Shown here piece by piece: positions 52,588 through 62,666 of a stretch of DNA of 64,000 nt. The position numbers were made by a program, and so were the translations under genes. The notes beneath the pieces are model-generated. The model was not told where the DNA came from. It saw only the letters and a list, made by a program, of their open reading frames with translations, and made no database searches. Source of the stretch: Flavobacterium sp. DG2-3 (GTDB lineage: Bacteria; Bacteroidota; Bacteroidia; Flavobacteriales; Flavobacteriaceae); NCBI RefSeq assembly GCF_030730925.1, contig NZ_JAVAMB010000001.1, positions 124,001 through 188,000 of the forward strand. Direction: 5' to 3'. The stretch's first letter is position 1. Each line of letters opens with the position of its first letter.

Positions 52588-55350
52588 CTAGATTTTTTCC
52601 TCAAAAGGAATATTCATATCAAAAATCTCACTGAGCAAATTGGCAATTTCTTCTAAGTAAGAATTTAATATTTGAGGCGTTACGATAACATTTAAATCTT
52701 TCTCTTCCTTAAAACCAAAAGGCAAAAATCCAGATTTTAAATTTTTGAATGAAATAATACCAACTTCTATCGGAAGGTTTCCAGCTTCTTTTTCAAACAT
52801 AAAAGCATACGCCAAAACCTGAATGATTTTATCGTTTTTAAGCTCCTGAGTTAATCCGTTCCAACTTTTCAATATCACATTCGATTTCTCAACCTTTCCC
52901 GTCTTATAATCGATAATTCTAATTTTTCCGTCTCTAAGTTCGATTCTATCTACATTTCCTTTTATTAAAACTGGAAACGGCAGTTTTGGGTGAACAAATT
53001 CTCGTTCAAAAGTCTGCTCTAATGCAACAATTTGAATCGCTTCGTTATTTTTTACAGACTCTAATTCCATTCTTAGGAAATTAGAAACATTTCGTTTTGC
53101 TACTTCAAAAGCCAAAAGATTTCTCCCTTTTTTGATTTCACCTTCTTTATAAACCAACTTAAACTGCTTGAGAACTTCATCGTCCAATAATTTATAACAA
53201 TTTAAAAGATCGCCTTCAGAAATAAATTTTCCAATAAAAGGCTCATAAAGCGCTTTCAACGTTTCGTGAATAATCGTTCCAAGAGTATTCAAAGCGATAT
53301 TTTCTTCAACTTCTTCAACTTCACGAATTCTCAATATCTTTTGAAAATAAAACTCAATAGGATTTCGAATATAGCTGGTCAATGCCGATGGTGAAAAACC
53401 GTTAACAGCAATTTCCTTCAAACGCTCCATAACCATCTCAGATTTCGGAACAGAAATAGGTTCGTATGCCGTTGTTGGTAAAACGGGATTATAAATATCA
53501 AAAGTAAGATTATGATTTCGCTGTTTTTCGACCTCAAGCTGCGTGATAAAACGGCTTCTTTCTCCAGCATCCAATCCGTCATTTTCAGTATTGTAAATCA
53601 GATAAATATTTTTTGCTCTTTGCAATAAATGATAAAAATGATAGGTATAAATAGCATCTTTTTCCTTGAAAGTTGGAAGCCCAAGTTCTTTTTTCACATC
53701 ATAAGGAATAAATGAATTCTGTGATTTTCCGGCCGGAAATTTTCCTTCATTCATAGACGTTATAATCACAGTTTCAAAGTCCAAAACACGACTTTCTAAA
53801 ACTCCCATAATCTGCAGTCCACGCAATGGTTCACCTTCAAAAGACACTTCTGCCAAATCTATAATTTGCTTATAAATCGAATGAAGGGTATCGATATTAT
53901 CAATATGATGGTGTTTAGAATAATAATTTATAAGCTTATTTATCACTTTAAAGACGCCATAAACAAAAGCTTTTGCAATCTTTTCTTCTTCGTTATCGTT
54001 GCTGAAATGCTCTTTAATTGCAATTAATAAAGCAGAAATATTTTTTAAAACCGCAATTGAACCACTTTCCCATTTTTCAAATAATAAATTAAAAAAGCTT
54101 GACGGCTCAGGATGAAGTTCTAAAATTTTATAATGAGTAATGAAAGTATAATTATTCTCTTTTATTATTCTTACCAATCTCTGTGCATTTGCATAAGGCT
54201 CAACCAAAGGATGTGTCAAAACATCCAACACATCTTTGTAATAGAATACATAACTACCACCTTTTCGAGAAAGTGCATTTGTATGCATTTTAAATAATTT
54301 AGCAACAAAAATCTGCGACGGATTATTCTTTCCAGAATATCCCATTGTAATGTTTAAAGCTCCAACAGAAGATGGCAGCGAATACAAAACAGGAACCAAC
54401 AGATTCTCTTCACCAAGAACGACTGCAACTTTATCTAACGAAGCATCGGGATTTTGATCTATTAAATTTTCAATAATGCTACCCGCCAATTTTGCTTGCC
54501 CAATCGTTTTTGGAGTTCCAATAATTTGAATATTTTTTGACTGAGAAAAATCATCTACAATCCACTCAAAGATATTAGACTTATAGTGTTTCCAGCTTTC
54601 TTTAAAACGTCTCAAAAAAAGCCCCGCATCGTGATATGGATCGTTAATAAAAGCTTGATCAGCATCCCAATAAATCCTAGCTTGATCCAAAGCAAGCAAA
54701 TGTTGCACTATTTTTTCCTCAGCAGCATTTAAAGCATTAAATCCTGCAAAAATAAAAGTGCGGTTTCCAATAGTATTCGAAAAATGATTAAGATTATTTA
54801 CAGCTTCTCTATAAATCAACCCTTGATATCCGATTGATTTAAACAGCAAATGGTTATATAATGACTCGTAGTACAATGGAAGTAATTTCCAAAAGTCAAT
54901 ATAATTTTCTAGAAGTTTTGTTTTTTGATCGACTTCAAGCCCCCATTTTTTTATGTCTTCAATATCTTTTAGATAAGACAAAACATGTAAAGGATCTAAA
55001 AGATATCTGTCAATTTCATTGAAGTCTTGCAATAGAGTTTTTGCCCAATTTGCAAATAACTCAAAAGACTGTTGGTGTTTTTTTTCAGTAACGGACAAAT
55101 AAACTTCGTAAAACTCAAACAAAAGCTCAATAGAATCAACTGACCGTATTGAGGCTACATTTTGAACAAAATCTTCTATACTTGTAATTTCGGGTGCAAC
55201 GATAGTTTTTGAAGTCTCTTTTTTCAGAGCTTCAATCAAAAAAACTTTTGCCCTTTTATTCGGAAGTATTATTGTTATCTCAGAAAGTTTATCTGCATAA
55301 TCCTGAATTACAACGGAGGCAATTTTTTGAAGAAAAGAAGTATTTACCAT
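52588..55350 (-). CDS. AddB-like PD-(D/E)XK nuclease/helicase-like protein
   Basis: 920 residues from MVNTSFLQKIASVV; a Met nine codons earlier adds an unlikely FYFYP stretch. The N-terminal inactive helicase-like part has EITIILPNKRAKVFL in place of Walker A. The C-terminal nuclease starts at SALTSYIRNPIEFYFQKIL and has GTIIHETLKALYEP (His), then VDRIELRDGKIRIIDYKTGKVE with the catalytic Asp and DYK. The cysteines that hold an Fe-S cluster in Firmicute AddB are absent. Partner of the AddA-like protein at 58.3-61.4 kb in double-strand break repair. Confidence 0.85.
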   Translation of the reverse strand: MVNTSFLQKIASVVIQDYADKLSEITIILPNKRAKVFLIEALKKETSKTIVAPEITSIEDFVQNVASIRSVDSIELLFEFYEVYLSVTEKKHQQSFELFANWAKTLLQDFNEIDRYLLDPLHVLSYLKDIEDIKKWGLEVDQKTKLLENYIDFWKLLPLYYESLYNHLLFKSIGYQGLIYREAVNNLNHFSNTIGNRTFIFAGFNALNAAEEKIVQHLLALDQARIYWDADQAFINDPYHDAGLFLRRFKESWKHYKSNIFEWIVDDFSQSKNIQIIGTPKTIGQAKLAGSIIENLIDQNPDASLDKVAVVLGEENLLVPVLYSLPSSVGALNITMGYSGKNNPSQIFVAKLFKMHTNALSRKGGSYVFYYKDVLDVLTHPLVEPYANAQRLVRIIKENNYTFITHYKILELHPEPSSFFNLLFEKWESGSIAVLKNISALLIAIKEHFSNDNEEEKIAKAFVYGVFKVINKLINYYSKHHHIDNIDTLHSIYKQIIDLAEVSFEGEPLRGLQIMGVLESRVLDFETVIITSMNEGKFPAGKSQNSFIPYDVKKELGLPTFKEKDAIYTYHFYHLLQRAKNIYLIYNTENDGLDAGERSRFITQLEVEKQRNHNLTFDIYNPVLPTTAYEPISVPKSEMVMERLKEIAVNGFSPSALTSYIRNPIEFYFQKILRIREVEEVEENIALNTLGTIIHETLKALYEPFIGKFISEGDLLNCYKLLDDEVLKQFKLVYKEGEIKKGRNLLAFEVAKRNVSNFLRMELESVKNNEAIQIVALEQTFEREFVHPKLPFPVLIKGNVDRIELRDGKIRIIDYKTGKVEKSNVILKSWNGLTQELKNDKIIQVLAYAFMFEKEAGNLPIEVGIISFKNLKSGFLPFGFKEEKDLNVIVTPQILNSYLEEIANLLSEIFDMNIPFEEKI

Positions 55351-55364
55351 AGGATAAAAATAAA

Positions 55365-55392
55365 AAAAGCCATTCAATTAAGAATGGCTTTT
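55365..55392 (-). terminator. Terminator of ompA, just upstream of addB
   Basis: AAAAGCCATTC pairs with GAATGGCTTTT around AATTAA. The minus strand continues TTTTTTATTTTTATCC. It ends only 14 bases before the addB ATG. Confidence 0.85.
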
Positions 55393-55413
55393 CATATTTA
55401 TTTAGAAAACTAA

Positions 55414-56865
55414 TTATAGTTTACCTTGGTATTTAGAACCAATGTGTCTAATTTCAGTTCTTCTGTTTTGAGCTTTACCTGCAGCAGTTTTGTTACTAGC
55501 AACTGGTTGAGAAGCACCAAATCCTTTAGACTCTAAGTTCTCTGGGTTTACACCTCTTTGAACTAATGCATCAAGAACAGCTTTAGCTCTGTCCTCAGAA
55601 AGTTTTTGGTTGATTTTAGCAGAACCTGTACTATCTGTGTGTCCTTCGATAGAGAATTTCGCGTTTGGATAGTTTTTAAGGATTTCTTTAATAGCATCTA
55701 ATCTAGCTTGAGTTTCTTTGTCTCCAGTTTTGAAAGTAGCTTTTCCTGAGTTGAAGTATACCGCTCTAGCTTGAACTTTAAGATCTTCTAATGCCTCAGA
55801 AGTTACTTCTGGACATCCTCTGTTACTAGCAGGACCAGCAACTGTAGGACAGTCGTCATCTTTGTCAGCAACACCATCTTTGTCAGCGTCTAAGAATGGA
55901 CATCCACCATTTTCTTTAGGACCAGCAACTGTAGGACATTTGTCATCTTTATCAGCGATTCCGTCACCGTCAGTATCAGGACAACCTTTTAAAGCAGCTA
56001 AACCAGCAACATCTGGACAAGCATCATCTTTATCAGCAATTCCGTCTCCGTCAGTATCAGGACATCCGTTTAATGCAGCTAAACCAAATACATCTGGACA
56101 AGCGTCAGAAGCATCAACGATTCCGTCACCATCAGTATCAGGACATCCGTTGAATTGTTTTAAACCAGCAACATCTGGACAAGCATCATCTTTGTCATAG
56201 ATTCCGTCTCCATCAGTATCTTTACCTCCGAATTTGAAAACTAAACCTGCAGTGTGTTGGAACACAGATCTGTCAAGAGGTTTATCCTCATTAGCAGCAA
56301 CAGCCCATTTGTACCTTGTAGCTAACTCAAGACCAATAGCATCTGTAAACCAGAAAGTAACACCTGCACCTGGGTTAACAGTACCAAAACTGTTATCTCC
56401 GAAGAAAGTATAACCACCACCAACAGATAACGAAGGATCAATCACTTTAGATTTGATTAATTCTTGGAAGCTGTATTTGATAGTAGCATCAATTCCGTAG
56501 TACATTAAATCACCAGGATTAGTAACTACGTTACCTCTCGCATCTTGACCAGCAGATCCTGGAGCAAAAGTAACCAATTTATCAATTTTGTTTACAGATC
56601 CTTGTAAACCTACAGAGAAACCGCTACCTACATATCTGTTTACTCCAATGTAAGATAGAGAAGGAAGGATATTCCAGTTATCTTTTACTGCGAATGGCTG
56701 AGAGAAGTGCTGATCGAAAAATCCACTTCCTGAACCCGAACTTGTTCTAGTATCCACGGCATTAACTCCAAAAGAGATAGCCCATGGATTGTTACTGTCT
56801 TGCGCGTGAGCATTTAAACCCATCGCCATCAATACAGCAACTAAAAGTTTGTTAAGATGTTTCAT
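55414..56865 (-). CDS. OmpA-family protein with TSP3 repeats
   Basis: 483 residues. Signal [21 protein letters not shown], an N-terminal eight-strand beta-barrel (about 25-215), then five or six thrombospondin type-3 calcium repeats (about 220-350; units like [19 protein letters not shown]), and a C-terminal OmpA peptidoglycan-binding domain (about 360-480) with [20 protein letters not shown] and RRTEI. It links outer membrane and wall. It has an excellent promoter and its own terminator. Confidence 0.96.
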   Translation of the reverse strand: MKHLNKLLVAVLMAMGLNAHAQDSNNPWAISFGVNAVDTRTSSGSGSGFFDQHFSQPFAVKDNWNILPSLSYIGVNRYVGSGFSVGLQGSVNKIDKLVTFAPGSAGQDARGNVVTNPGDLMYYGIDATIKYSFQELIKSKVIDPSLSVGGGYTFFGDNSFGTVNPGAGVTFWFTDAIGLELATRYKWAVAANEDKPLDRSVFQHTAGLVFKFGGKDTDGDGIYDKDDACPDVAGLKQFNGCPDTDGDGIVDASDACPDVFGLAALNGCPDTDGDGIADKDDACPDVAGLAALKGCPDTDGDGIADKDDKCPTVAGPKENGGCPFLDADKDGVADKDDDCPTVAGPASNRGCPEVTSEALEDLKVQARAVYFNSGKATFKTGDKETQARLDAIKEILKNYPNAKFSIEGHTDSTGSAKINQKLSEDRAKAVLDALVQRGVNPENLESKGFGASQPVASNKTAAGKAQNRRTEIRHIGSKYQGKL

Positions 56866-56902
56866 ACTTAATTTTTTTAATTACAATTTAGTTAATTACA
56901 AG

Positions 56903-56932
56903 CAAAAGTAACACCAAATTTTTTAAATACAA
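56903..56932 (-). promoter_or_regulatory. ompA promoter
   Basis: On the minus strand TTG, exactly 19 bases, then TACTTTTG, a perfect Bacteroidota -33/-7 pair, 38 bases upstream of the ATG. Confidence 0.8.
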
Positions 56933-56978
56933 AATGAAATGTTAAAAAAAACCTACAAAAATTTGACCAAAGTGGTAA

Positions 56979-58172
56979 TTATATAACTTTTAACATTTTA
57001 CCGACAACTGTGAAGGCATTTATAGCTTTATCCAAGTGCTCTTTTTCATGCGCTGCAGACAGCTGAACACGTATTCTGGCTTTATCTTTTGGAACTACCG
57101 GAAAGAAAAAGCCAATTACATAAATTCCTTGTTTCAAAAGTTCATTTGCCATTGTCTGAGACAATTTTGCATCATACAACATAACTGGAACAATTGCAGA
57201 ATCACCATCGATGATATCAAAACCTGCTTTTTTCATACCTTCTTTAAAGTAATTGGTATTCCATTCTAATTTATCTCGAAGTGTAGTATCTTTTTCCAAT
57301 AATTCAAACACCTTAATTGAAGCCCCAACAATTGCTGGCGCCAAAGAATTTGAAAACAAATACGGTCTAGATCTTTGACGTAACAACTCAATTATTTCTT
57401 TTTTAGCAGTAGTATACCCTCCCATTGCTCCTCCTAAAGCTTTACCAAGAGTACCTGTTATAATATCTACTCTTCCCATCACTCCTTTTGCTTCTAGAGT
57501 TCCTTTTCCTGTAGCTCCGATAAAACCAGCAGCATGACACTCGTCTACCATTACCATGGCATCATACTTGTCGGCAAGATCACAGATTTTATCTAAAGGC
57601 GCTACTAATCCGTCCATAGAAAAAACTCCATCAGTAACAATTAATTTAAAACGAGCTCCTGCTTCATTTGCTTTTATTAATTGCTGTTCCAAATCTTCCA
57701 TATTGTTATTTTCATAACGGTAACGTGCCGCTTTACACAAACGAACACCATCTATAATAGAAGCATGATTTAAACTATCTGAAATAATTGCATCATTCTC
57801 TCCTAATAAAGGTTCAAAAACTCCTCCATTGGCATCAAAAGCAGCAGCGTATAAAATAGTATCTTCTGTACCATAAAAATCTGCAATTTTTTTCTCCAAT
57901 GTTTTATGAATATCCTGTGTCCCACATATGAAACGAACAGATGACATTCCGAAACCATGAGTATCCATTGCATCTTTTGCAGCTTGCACGACTTCTGGAT
58001 GTGACGAAAGTCCTAAATAGTTATTAGCACAAAAATTCAATACTGTCTCTCCTGTTGAAATTGTGATTTCCGCACCTTGTGGAGAAGTAATAACACGCTC
58101 CTTTTTAAAAATTCCATTTTCTTCGATTGTCTGCAGCTCATTTTGCAGATGTTCTTTTATTTTACCGTACAT
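56979..58172 (-). CDS. kbl: Glycine C-acetyltransferase (2-amino-3-ketobutyrate CoA ligase)
   Basis: 397 residues, alpha-oxoamine synthase family. PLP Lys in [15 protein letters not shown], Asp-His in [12 protein letters not shown], and [16 protein letters not shown] at the N-terminus. It converts 2-amino-3-ketobutyrate and CoA to glycine and acetyl-CoA in threonine degradation. The partner threonine dehydrogenase is not in the window. Single gene between ompA and addA. Confidence 0.94.
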   Translation of the reverse strand: MYGKIKEHLQNELQTIEENGIFKKERVITSPQGAEITISTGETVLNFCANNYLGLSSHPEVVQAAKDAMDTHGFGMSSVRFICGTQDIHKTLEKKIADFYGTEDTILYAAAFDANGGVFEPLLGENDAIISDSLNHASIIDGVRLCKAARYRYENNNMEDLEQQLIKANEAGARFKLIVTDGVFSMDGLVAPLDKICDLADKYDAMVMVDECHAAGFIGATGKGTLEAKGVMGRVDIITGTLGKALGGAMGGYTTAKKEIIELLRQRSRPYLFSNSLAPAIVGASIKVFELLEKDTTLRDKLEWNTNYFKEGMKKAGFDIIDGDSAIVPVMLYDAKLSQTMANELLKQGIYVIGFFFPVVPKDKARIRVQLSAAHEKEHLDKAINAFTVVGKMLKVI

Positions 58173-58254
58173 TTTTTATTTATTTAAAACGTTAAAAATT
58201 AACAACTTAACCATAATATAGCTTCGCTTTTTCTTTAACATCTGATTAATTTTT

Positions 58255-61200
58255 TCACAAATTTACCACTTCAATTTCAGTTCCGATGTAAACAAGAGCT
58301 TTTTTCAAAACCGTGTATCCCAAATCTTGTATTGCATCTTGATATTCCTGAATTTGCTGTTGGTATTTAGCATTTACAGCTCCAGTTTTATAATCCAACA
58401 GATAAGCTTCTTTATTTTCTAAAAACACAACTCTATCTGGCTTCAAAATTCTCCCTTCTTTTTGAACAATAGTTTGCTCATTTAAAACTGTATGTTTTCC
58501 ATTAAAACAAACATTCAGTTCTGGATGATTTACAATTTCATTCAAAGTTTTAAGCACTTTGTCGAGCTGATCATAAGTTATCAAACCATTCTCAATTGAC
58601 TTTGTTACTGCCAAATCAACATCTGATTTATCTTTAACGAAAGCCAAAATCTCATGAACAATATTTCCATACGAAATAGCTTCTTGCTGATGCGTTCCCC
58701 ACATCAAAGCTTCACGCTGGGCTATTTTAATATTTTTCGGATTTAAAACCTCTCTGACAATCGGAATTGATTTAACAGTGTCAACTGTTTTGGTCGTTTT
58801 TGACAGTTTGGTTTTATTTCCAAATTCGTAATTCAATTTTTCTTCATCATAAACTCCTTGGTTAATTAAGAATTTAATAAAAAAAGAAGCCATATTATTC
58901 GGATATTCACCATCATTTTTTGCTTTTAATGATTGCGAAATCACATACAATTGCTCTTCTGCGCGAGTCAAAGCAACATAAAGCACATTTATGTTATCTA
59001 AAAGCTCTTCTTGTTTTTTTAAATTAAAAACTGCTGATGCGCTTTCACCAAAACTTTCAACCGCACTGCTATTATCAACCAAAGCTTTTGGAACTCCCAA
59101 ATCTATTTCCTCGGTATCTAGCCACAATTTATCTTTTGGTTTTCGATTATAATCTTCATCTGCAAAAGGCATAATTACGACTGGAAATTCTAATCCTTTA
59201 GATTTATGGATTGTCATAATTCGAACAGCATTATTTCCTTCTGGCGACGGAATACTAAATTTCTCCGAATTCTTATCCCAGAAAATTAAAAAGTCTGAAA
59301 CTCCCGATTGATTCCTAATATCTCTTTCTAAAACAATATCCAGAAAAAACTGCACATAAGCATTTCCTTCGGAGGAAAGAATAAATTTAGAAATGATAAT
59401 TTCCACAGCTTCATACAAAGATTTCTTCCTTACATCCTCAAAAGAAAAAGAAACATCAAAAGTCATAAGCCATTCTTCAAATTCTTTTTCAAATTTATAG
59501 CTCATTCCCATTGCGATAAAATCGTGGATAGGCATTGTCAAATCTCTGCTTGAAGCCAAGAAATGCAAAAAATTAGCTTTCGATTCTAAATCAGCGTTAT
59601 TGTTTAAATATCTTAAAAGATGAATAACCAAACGGACTTCTGATGCATTTTGAATCATCAGAGTTTCTGAAGACAGCAACGGAATGCCTTGCTCTGTCAA
59701 ATAATTTGCCACCGCAATTCCTTGATCTCTTTTTCTGGTCAGAATTACAATATCTTTATATTCGAAACCTTGCCTTACTACTTCTTGAATTGTATTTAAA
59801 GTGGCTAAAACATACAAATCAGATTTCTCTACAACTTCTTCTTCATCGGCAGATTCATTTTTATCAGCAATCGGAAGAAAAGAAATATTTACATAACCGC
59901 CTTTTTTGGAATTTGTATTTTGAAAACTATGATTTTCGTATAAATTCTTATAGTCTTCATTTGTAAATTCTGAAGAAATGAGTTTAAAAAAAGCATTATT
60001 AAATTCAATAACCTCGCTATAACTTCTATAGTTTGTATCTAAATGCTTCACTTTTTTTTCATGATGAAAAAAAGTCACTTCTTCTTTACTTAATTCAATA
60101 AATTGTTCTGCTTTTCCTCCGCGCCAGCGATAAATAGATTGTTTCGGATCTCCAACAATCATCAGAGTTCCTTTATTTCCCAAATCATCTAAACCAGAAA
60201 GCGAGTTGTCAATCAGCGGAATCAGATTCTGCCATTGCATTTCTGATGTATCTTGAAATTCGTCAATAAAGAAATTTCGATAACGCTCGCCTAAACGCTC
60301 ATAAATAAAAGGCGCCGGCTGATTCTGAATTTCGCGGTGAATTATAGCATTGAATTCTGAAATCGACAAAACATTTTGTTCCGACTGAATTTTTGCAAGC
60401 TCATTACTCACAGTATTCAACAAAGAAAGTGGCGTAATATTTTTTAAAAAGGCTTTATAAAAATCCCTTTTTTCAAAATTTTGATAAACCTCCTTTAATA
60501 TCTGAAGAAGTTCTGGAATAATATTTTCGATTAAAGCACGATCTTTTGCTGTTTTATTAATCGCAATATCATCAAATTCATGAAAGGTTTTATTTTTCGG
60601 ATTGAATTTACCTTCTCGAATACTTTGCAAATGATTTGGAAAAGTTCCTCTAGAAAATGATTTTGGGTCAATTCCATTTTCATCAATCAATTCAATTGCT
60701 TTGACCGCAAGACCTTCATTAGTTTCTTCCAGCTCTTTGCAAAGCGCCTGCATTTTCTTTTTGATCTCTACAAACTCTTCGATTGTTTTGTTTTGAAAAT
60801 GGAGAATTTCATTTCGGTTATTTTCATTCAAAACCAATCTACCAGTATCTAGGATTTCTCGCGAAACATCCCAACTTTTATCATCATCGGTTTTCTCCAT
60901 CGTAAAATCGATGAGCAGTTTTGTCAGCGTTTCATCCTCACCTGCCTGCGCAATAATCGCATCAACAGCTTCGACCAATAAATTTTCAGTATCCAAAGTA
61001 ACCTCAAAAGTCATTGGCAGATTTAAATCGTGCGCAAAAGCACGGATAACTTTATGAGTAAATTTATCAATGGTAGAAATATCAAAAGCAGCATAATTAT
61101 GAATTAAGTGCTTAATGATTTGTTGCGATTTGGTTTTAATTTTAATAATGGAAAGTCCTGTTTCTCGAGACAAATCCTCCATTAAATCGACTGCTTTTGA

Positions 61201-61413
61201 AGACGGATCGTCTTTTGCAAATTCAGATAGATTTCCAACAATACGGCTTTTCATTTCATGAACCGCTTTGTTGGTAAACGTAATAGCTAGAATATTTCGA
61301 TATGCATCGTTTTTTGGAGAAGAAAGAATAATTTTTAAATATTCTTTTACCAAAGTATACGTCTTTCCTGATCCCGCAGAAGCATCATAAATAGAAAAAG
61401 ACGGACTTTGCAT
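58255..61413 (-). CDS. AddA/RecB-like UvrD-family helicase-nuclease
   Basis: 1052 residues. Walker A DASAGSGKTYTLV at residues 9-21, AITFTNKAVHEMKSR (motif Ia), FIDEFQDTSEMQW (motif II), GDPKQSIYRWRGG (III), MTIHKSKGLEFPVV (V) and VALTRAEEQLYV (VI). The C-terminal PD-(D/E)XK nuclease shows KPDRVVFLENKEAYLLDYKTG. With the AddB-like protein it would resect broken DNA ends for recombination. The two genes are on the same strand but separated by ompA and kbl. Confidence 0.92.
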   Translation of the reverse strand: MQSPSFSIYDASAGSGKTYTLVKEYLKIILSSPKNDAYRNILAITFTNKAVHEMKSRIVGNLSEFAKDDPSSKAVDLMEDLSRETGLSIIKIKTKSQQIIKHLIHNYAAFDISTIDKFTHKVIRAFAHDLNLPMTFEVTLDTENLLVEAVDAIIAQAGEDETLTKLLIDFTMEKTDDDKSWDVSREILDTGRLVLNENNRNEILHFQNKTIEEFVEIKKKMQALCKELEETNEGLAVKAIELIDENGIDPKSFSRGTFPNHLQSIREGKFNPKNKTFHEFDDIAINKTAKDRALIENIIPELLQILKEVYQNFEKRDFYKAFLKNITPLSLLNTVSNELAKIQSEQNVLSISEFNAIIHREIQNQPAPFIYERLGERYRNFFIDEFQDTSEMQWQNLIPLIDNSLSGLDDLGNKGTLMIVGDPKQSIYRWRGGKAEQFIELSKEEVTFFHHEKKVKHLDTNYRSYSEVIEFNNAFFKLISSEFTNEDYKNLYENHSFQNTNSKKGGYVNISFLPIADKNESADEEEVVEKSDLYVLATLNTIQEVVRQGFEYKDIVILTRKRDQGIAVANYLTEQGIPLLSSETLMIQNASEVRLVIHLLRYLNNNADLESKANFLHFLASSRDLTMPIHDFIAMGMSYKFEKEFEEWLMTFDVSFSFEDVRKKSLYEAVEIIISKFILSSEGNAYVQFFLDIVLERDIRNQSGVSDFLIFWDKNSEKFSIPSPEGNNAVRIMTIHKSKGLEFPVVIMPFADEDYNRKPKDKLWLDTEEIDLGVPKALVDNSSAVESFGESASAVFNLKKQEELLDNINVLYVALTRAEEQLYVISQSLKAKNDGEYPNNMASFFIKFLINQGVYDEEKLNYEFGNKTKLSKTTKTVDTVKSIPIVREVLNPKNIKIAQREALMWGTHQQEAISYGNIVHEILAFVKDKSDVDLAVTKSIENGLITYDQLDKVLKTLNEIVNHPELNVCFNGKHTVLNEQTIVQKEGRILKPDRVVFLENKEAYLLDYKTGAVNAKYQQQIQEYQDAIQDLGYTVLKKALVYIGTEIEVVNL

Positions 61414-61470
61414 AATTTTGATTTTTTATATCGTAAAAATAAGATAATAAAAAATTAAATCCCAATAATT

Positions 61471-61533
61471 AAAAATTCCAAATTCCAATATCTACAGCGA
61501 GGAGCATTATAGATATTGGAATTTGGAATTTTT
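61471..61533. repeat. 24-bp perfect inverted repeat of AATTCCAAATTCC type
   Basis: The arms 61471-61494 and 61510-61533 are exact inverse complements around a 15-base loop (CAGCGAGGAGCATTA). It lies between lspA and addA and can form a long AT hairpin; it is the clearest member of the AATTCC family in the window. Confidence 0.8.
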
Positions 61534-61555
61534 ATCTATTTGGAATTTTAAATAT

Positions 61556-62152
61556 TTAGTGTTTTGGAAAAGCTCTTTTGTTGAAAACCAAAAGTATACC
61601 CACACCCGTAGAAATTGCTACATCGGCTACATTAAAAATAGCATTAAAGAAAGCAAAATGTTTTCCGCCAAAAATCGGAAGCCAAGTTGGAAGTTCGCCT
61701 TCCCAGATAGGAAAATAGAACATATCTACAACCAAACCGTGAAACCAAGTTCCGTATGGAGCTGGCGAGAAAATAGTCGCCAAGTTATGCGTACTGTCAT
61801 CAAAAATAACTCCGTAGAAAACAGAATCTATAATATTTCCTGCCGCTCCTGCAAAGATTAATGCAATAGCCGCTATTAAATAAGTAGAATGACGTTTTTT
61901 TACCGAATCAGAAAGCCACCAGCCAATTCCGACAACAGCAAAGATTCTGAACACTGTCAAAATTAATTTACCGTATTCGCCTGGTATTTTTGTTCCCCAA
62001 GCCATTCCTTCATTTTCAATAAAATGAATTCTAAACCAATCTGCAATTACAACTTCTTCACCAAGAACGAAATTTGTTTTGACATAGATTTTGGAAAGCT
62101 GATCAACAATTAAAACTAAGAATATAAGGAAATACGCTTTTCGTAATGACAT
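61556..62152 (-). CDS. lspA: Lipoprotein signal peptidase
   Basis: 198 residues with four membrane helices. Signatures: VDQLSKIYVKTNF, HFIENEGMAWG, and the catalytic aspartates in GAAGNIIDSVFYG and FNVADVAISTGVG. It cleaves prolipoproteins before the lipidated Cys, as needed by the many lipoproteins in this window. It has a loop insertion with FPIWEGELPTWLPIFGGK, normal for Bacteroidota. In this group dksA usually precedes it directly; here about 1.2 kb intervenes. Confidence 0.95.
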   Translation of the reverse strand: MSLRKAYFLIFLVLIVDQLSKIYVKTNFVLGEEVVIADWFRIHFIENEGMAWGTKIPGEYGKLILTVFRIFAVVGIGWWLSDSVKKRHSTYLIAAIALIFAGAAGNIIDSVFYGVIFDDSTHNLATIFSPAPYGTWFHGLVVDMFYFPIWEGELPTWLPIFGGKHFAFFNAIFNVADVAISTGVGILLVFNKRAFPKH

Positions 62153-62196
62153 TTTATGATTTTTTGATGGGCAAAAATAACAATTAAATCAAAAAA

Positions 62197-62216
62197 AACG
62201 CTCCCAAAGGAGCGTT
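62197..62216 (-). terminator. Terminator of the 71-aa gene
   Basis: AACGCTCC pairs with GGAGCGTT around CAAA. On the minus strand eight Ts follow. Confidence 0.85.
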
Positions 62217-62271
62217 AATTCTTTTGTAACAAACTAAACAAGTTTATCTGCTAATCTAAACCCGGTAAAGT

Positions 62272-62487
62272 TTACTTTTTAACAGCAGCTTTTGCTGGTG
62301 TTTTCGGACTGTCGGAAAAGAATTCAGAGATTGACTTAAAGATACCTTTACTTTCTTTTCCGGCCGCCAATTTCTTAGCTTCCCCTTTTTTTACATCAGC
62401 TTTAAACTTAACACGCAGTTTTTCAAATTCTTTCATTCTGCGCTCCACATCAGAGTTTACTTCTTTGAATTTCAATACTTTAGCCAT
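62272..62487 (-). CDS. Small basic helical protein beside Roadblock module B, 71 aa
   Basis: 71 residues, strongly basic: a heptad-like helix SDVERRMKEFEKLRVKFKADVKKGEAKKL, then KESKGIFKSISEFFS and a Pro/Ala/Lys tail. No known family. It is divergent from the Roadblock genes, exactly as the 47-aa gene is in module A, and the endings GIFKSISEFFS and GFFKKIFS look alike. It has its own terminator. Confidence 0.72.
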   Translation of the reverse strand: MAKVLKFKEVNSDVERRMKEFEKLRVKFKADVKKGEAKKLAAGKESKGIFKSISEFFSDSPKTPAKAAVKK

Positions 62488-62666
62488 AATGTAAGTTTTT
62501 TGTAGTAAATAATTTAAATTATTACTGATTTGGTACTACAATGATACATAATTTAATTTATATTTGTTAATAAAAATTAACACTTGTTTAGCACAAGTTG
62601 AATTATTTTCTAAAAACAACACCAAAACGAACTGAATTTAACATTCCTCCCAAAATCCTACAAATC

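Noticed and set aside
55862..56200. 112-codon frame opposite the OmpA TSP3 repeats
   Set aside because: It is the antisense reading of the repetitive calcium-binding segment. Its own repeats only mirror the coding strand.
55862..56220. Possible tandem DNA repeat or CRISPR-like array
   Set aside because: The periodic sequence codes for TSP3 repeats in frame. Spacers are not unique and the units vary as protein repeats do.
59643..59966. 107-codon frame opposite addA
   Set aside because: Antisense shadow with Leu-rich composition typical of reverse readings in AT-rich genes; no independent support.
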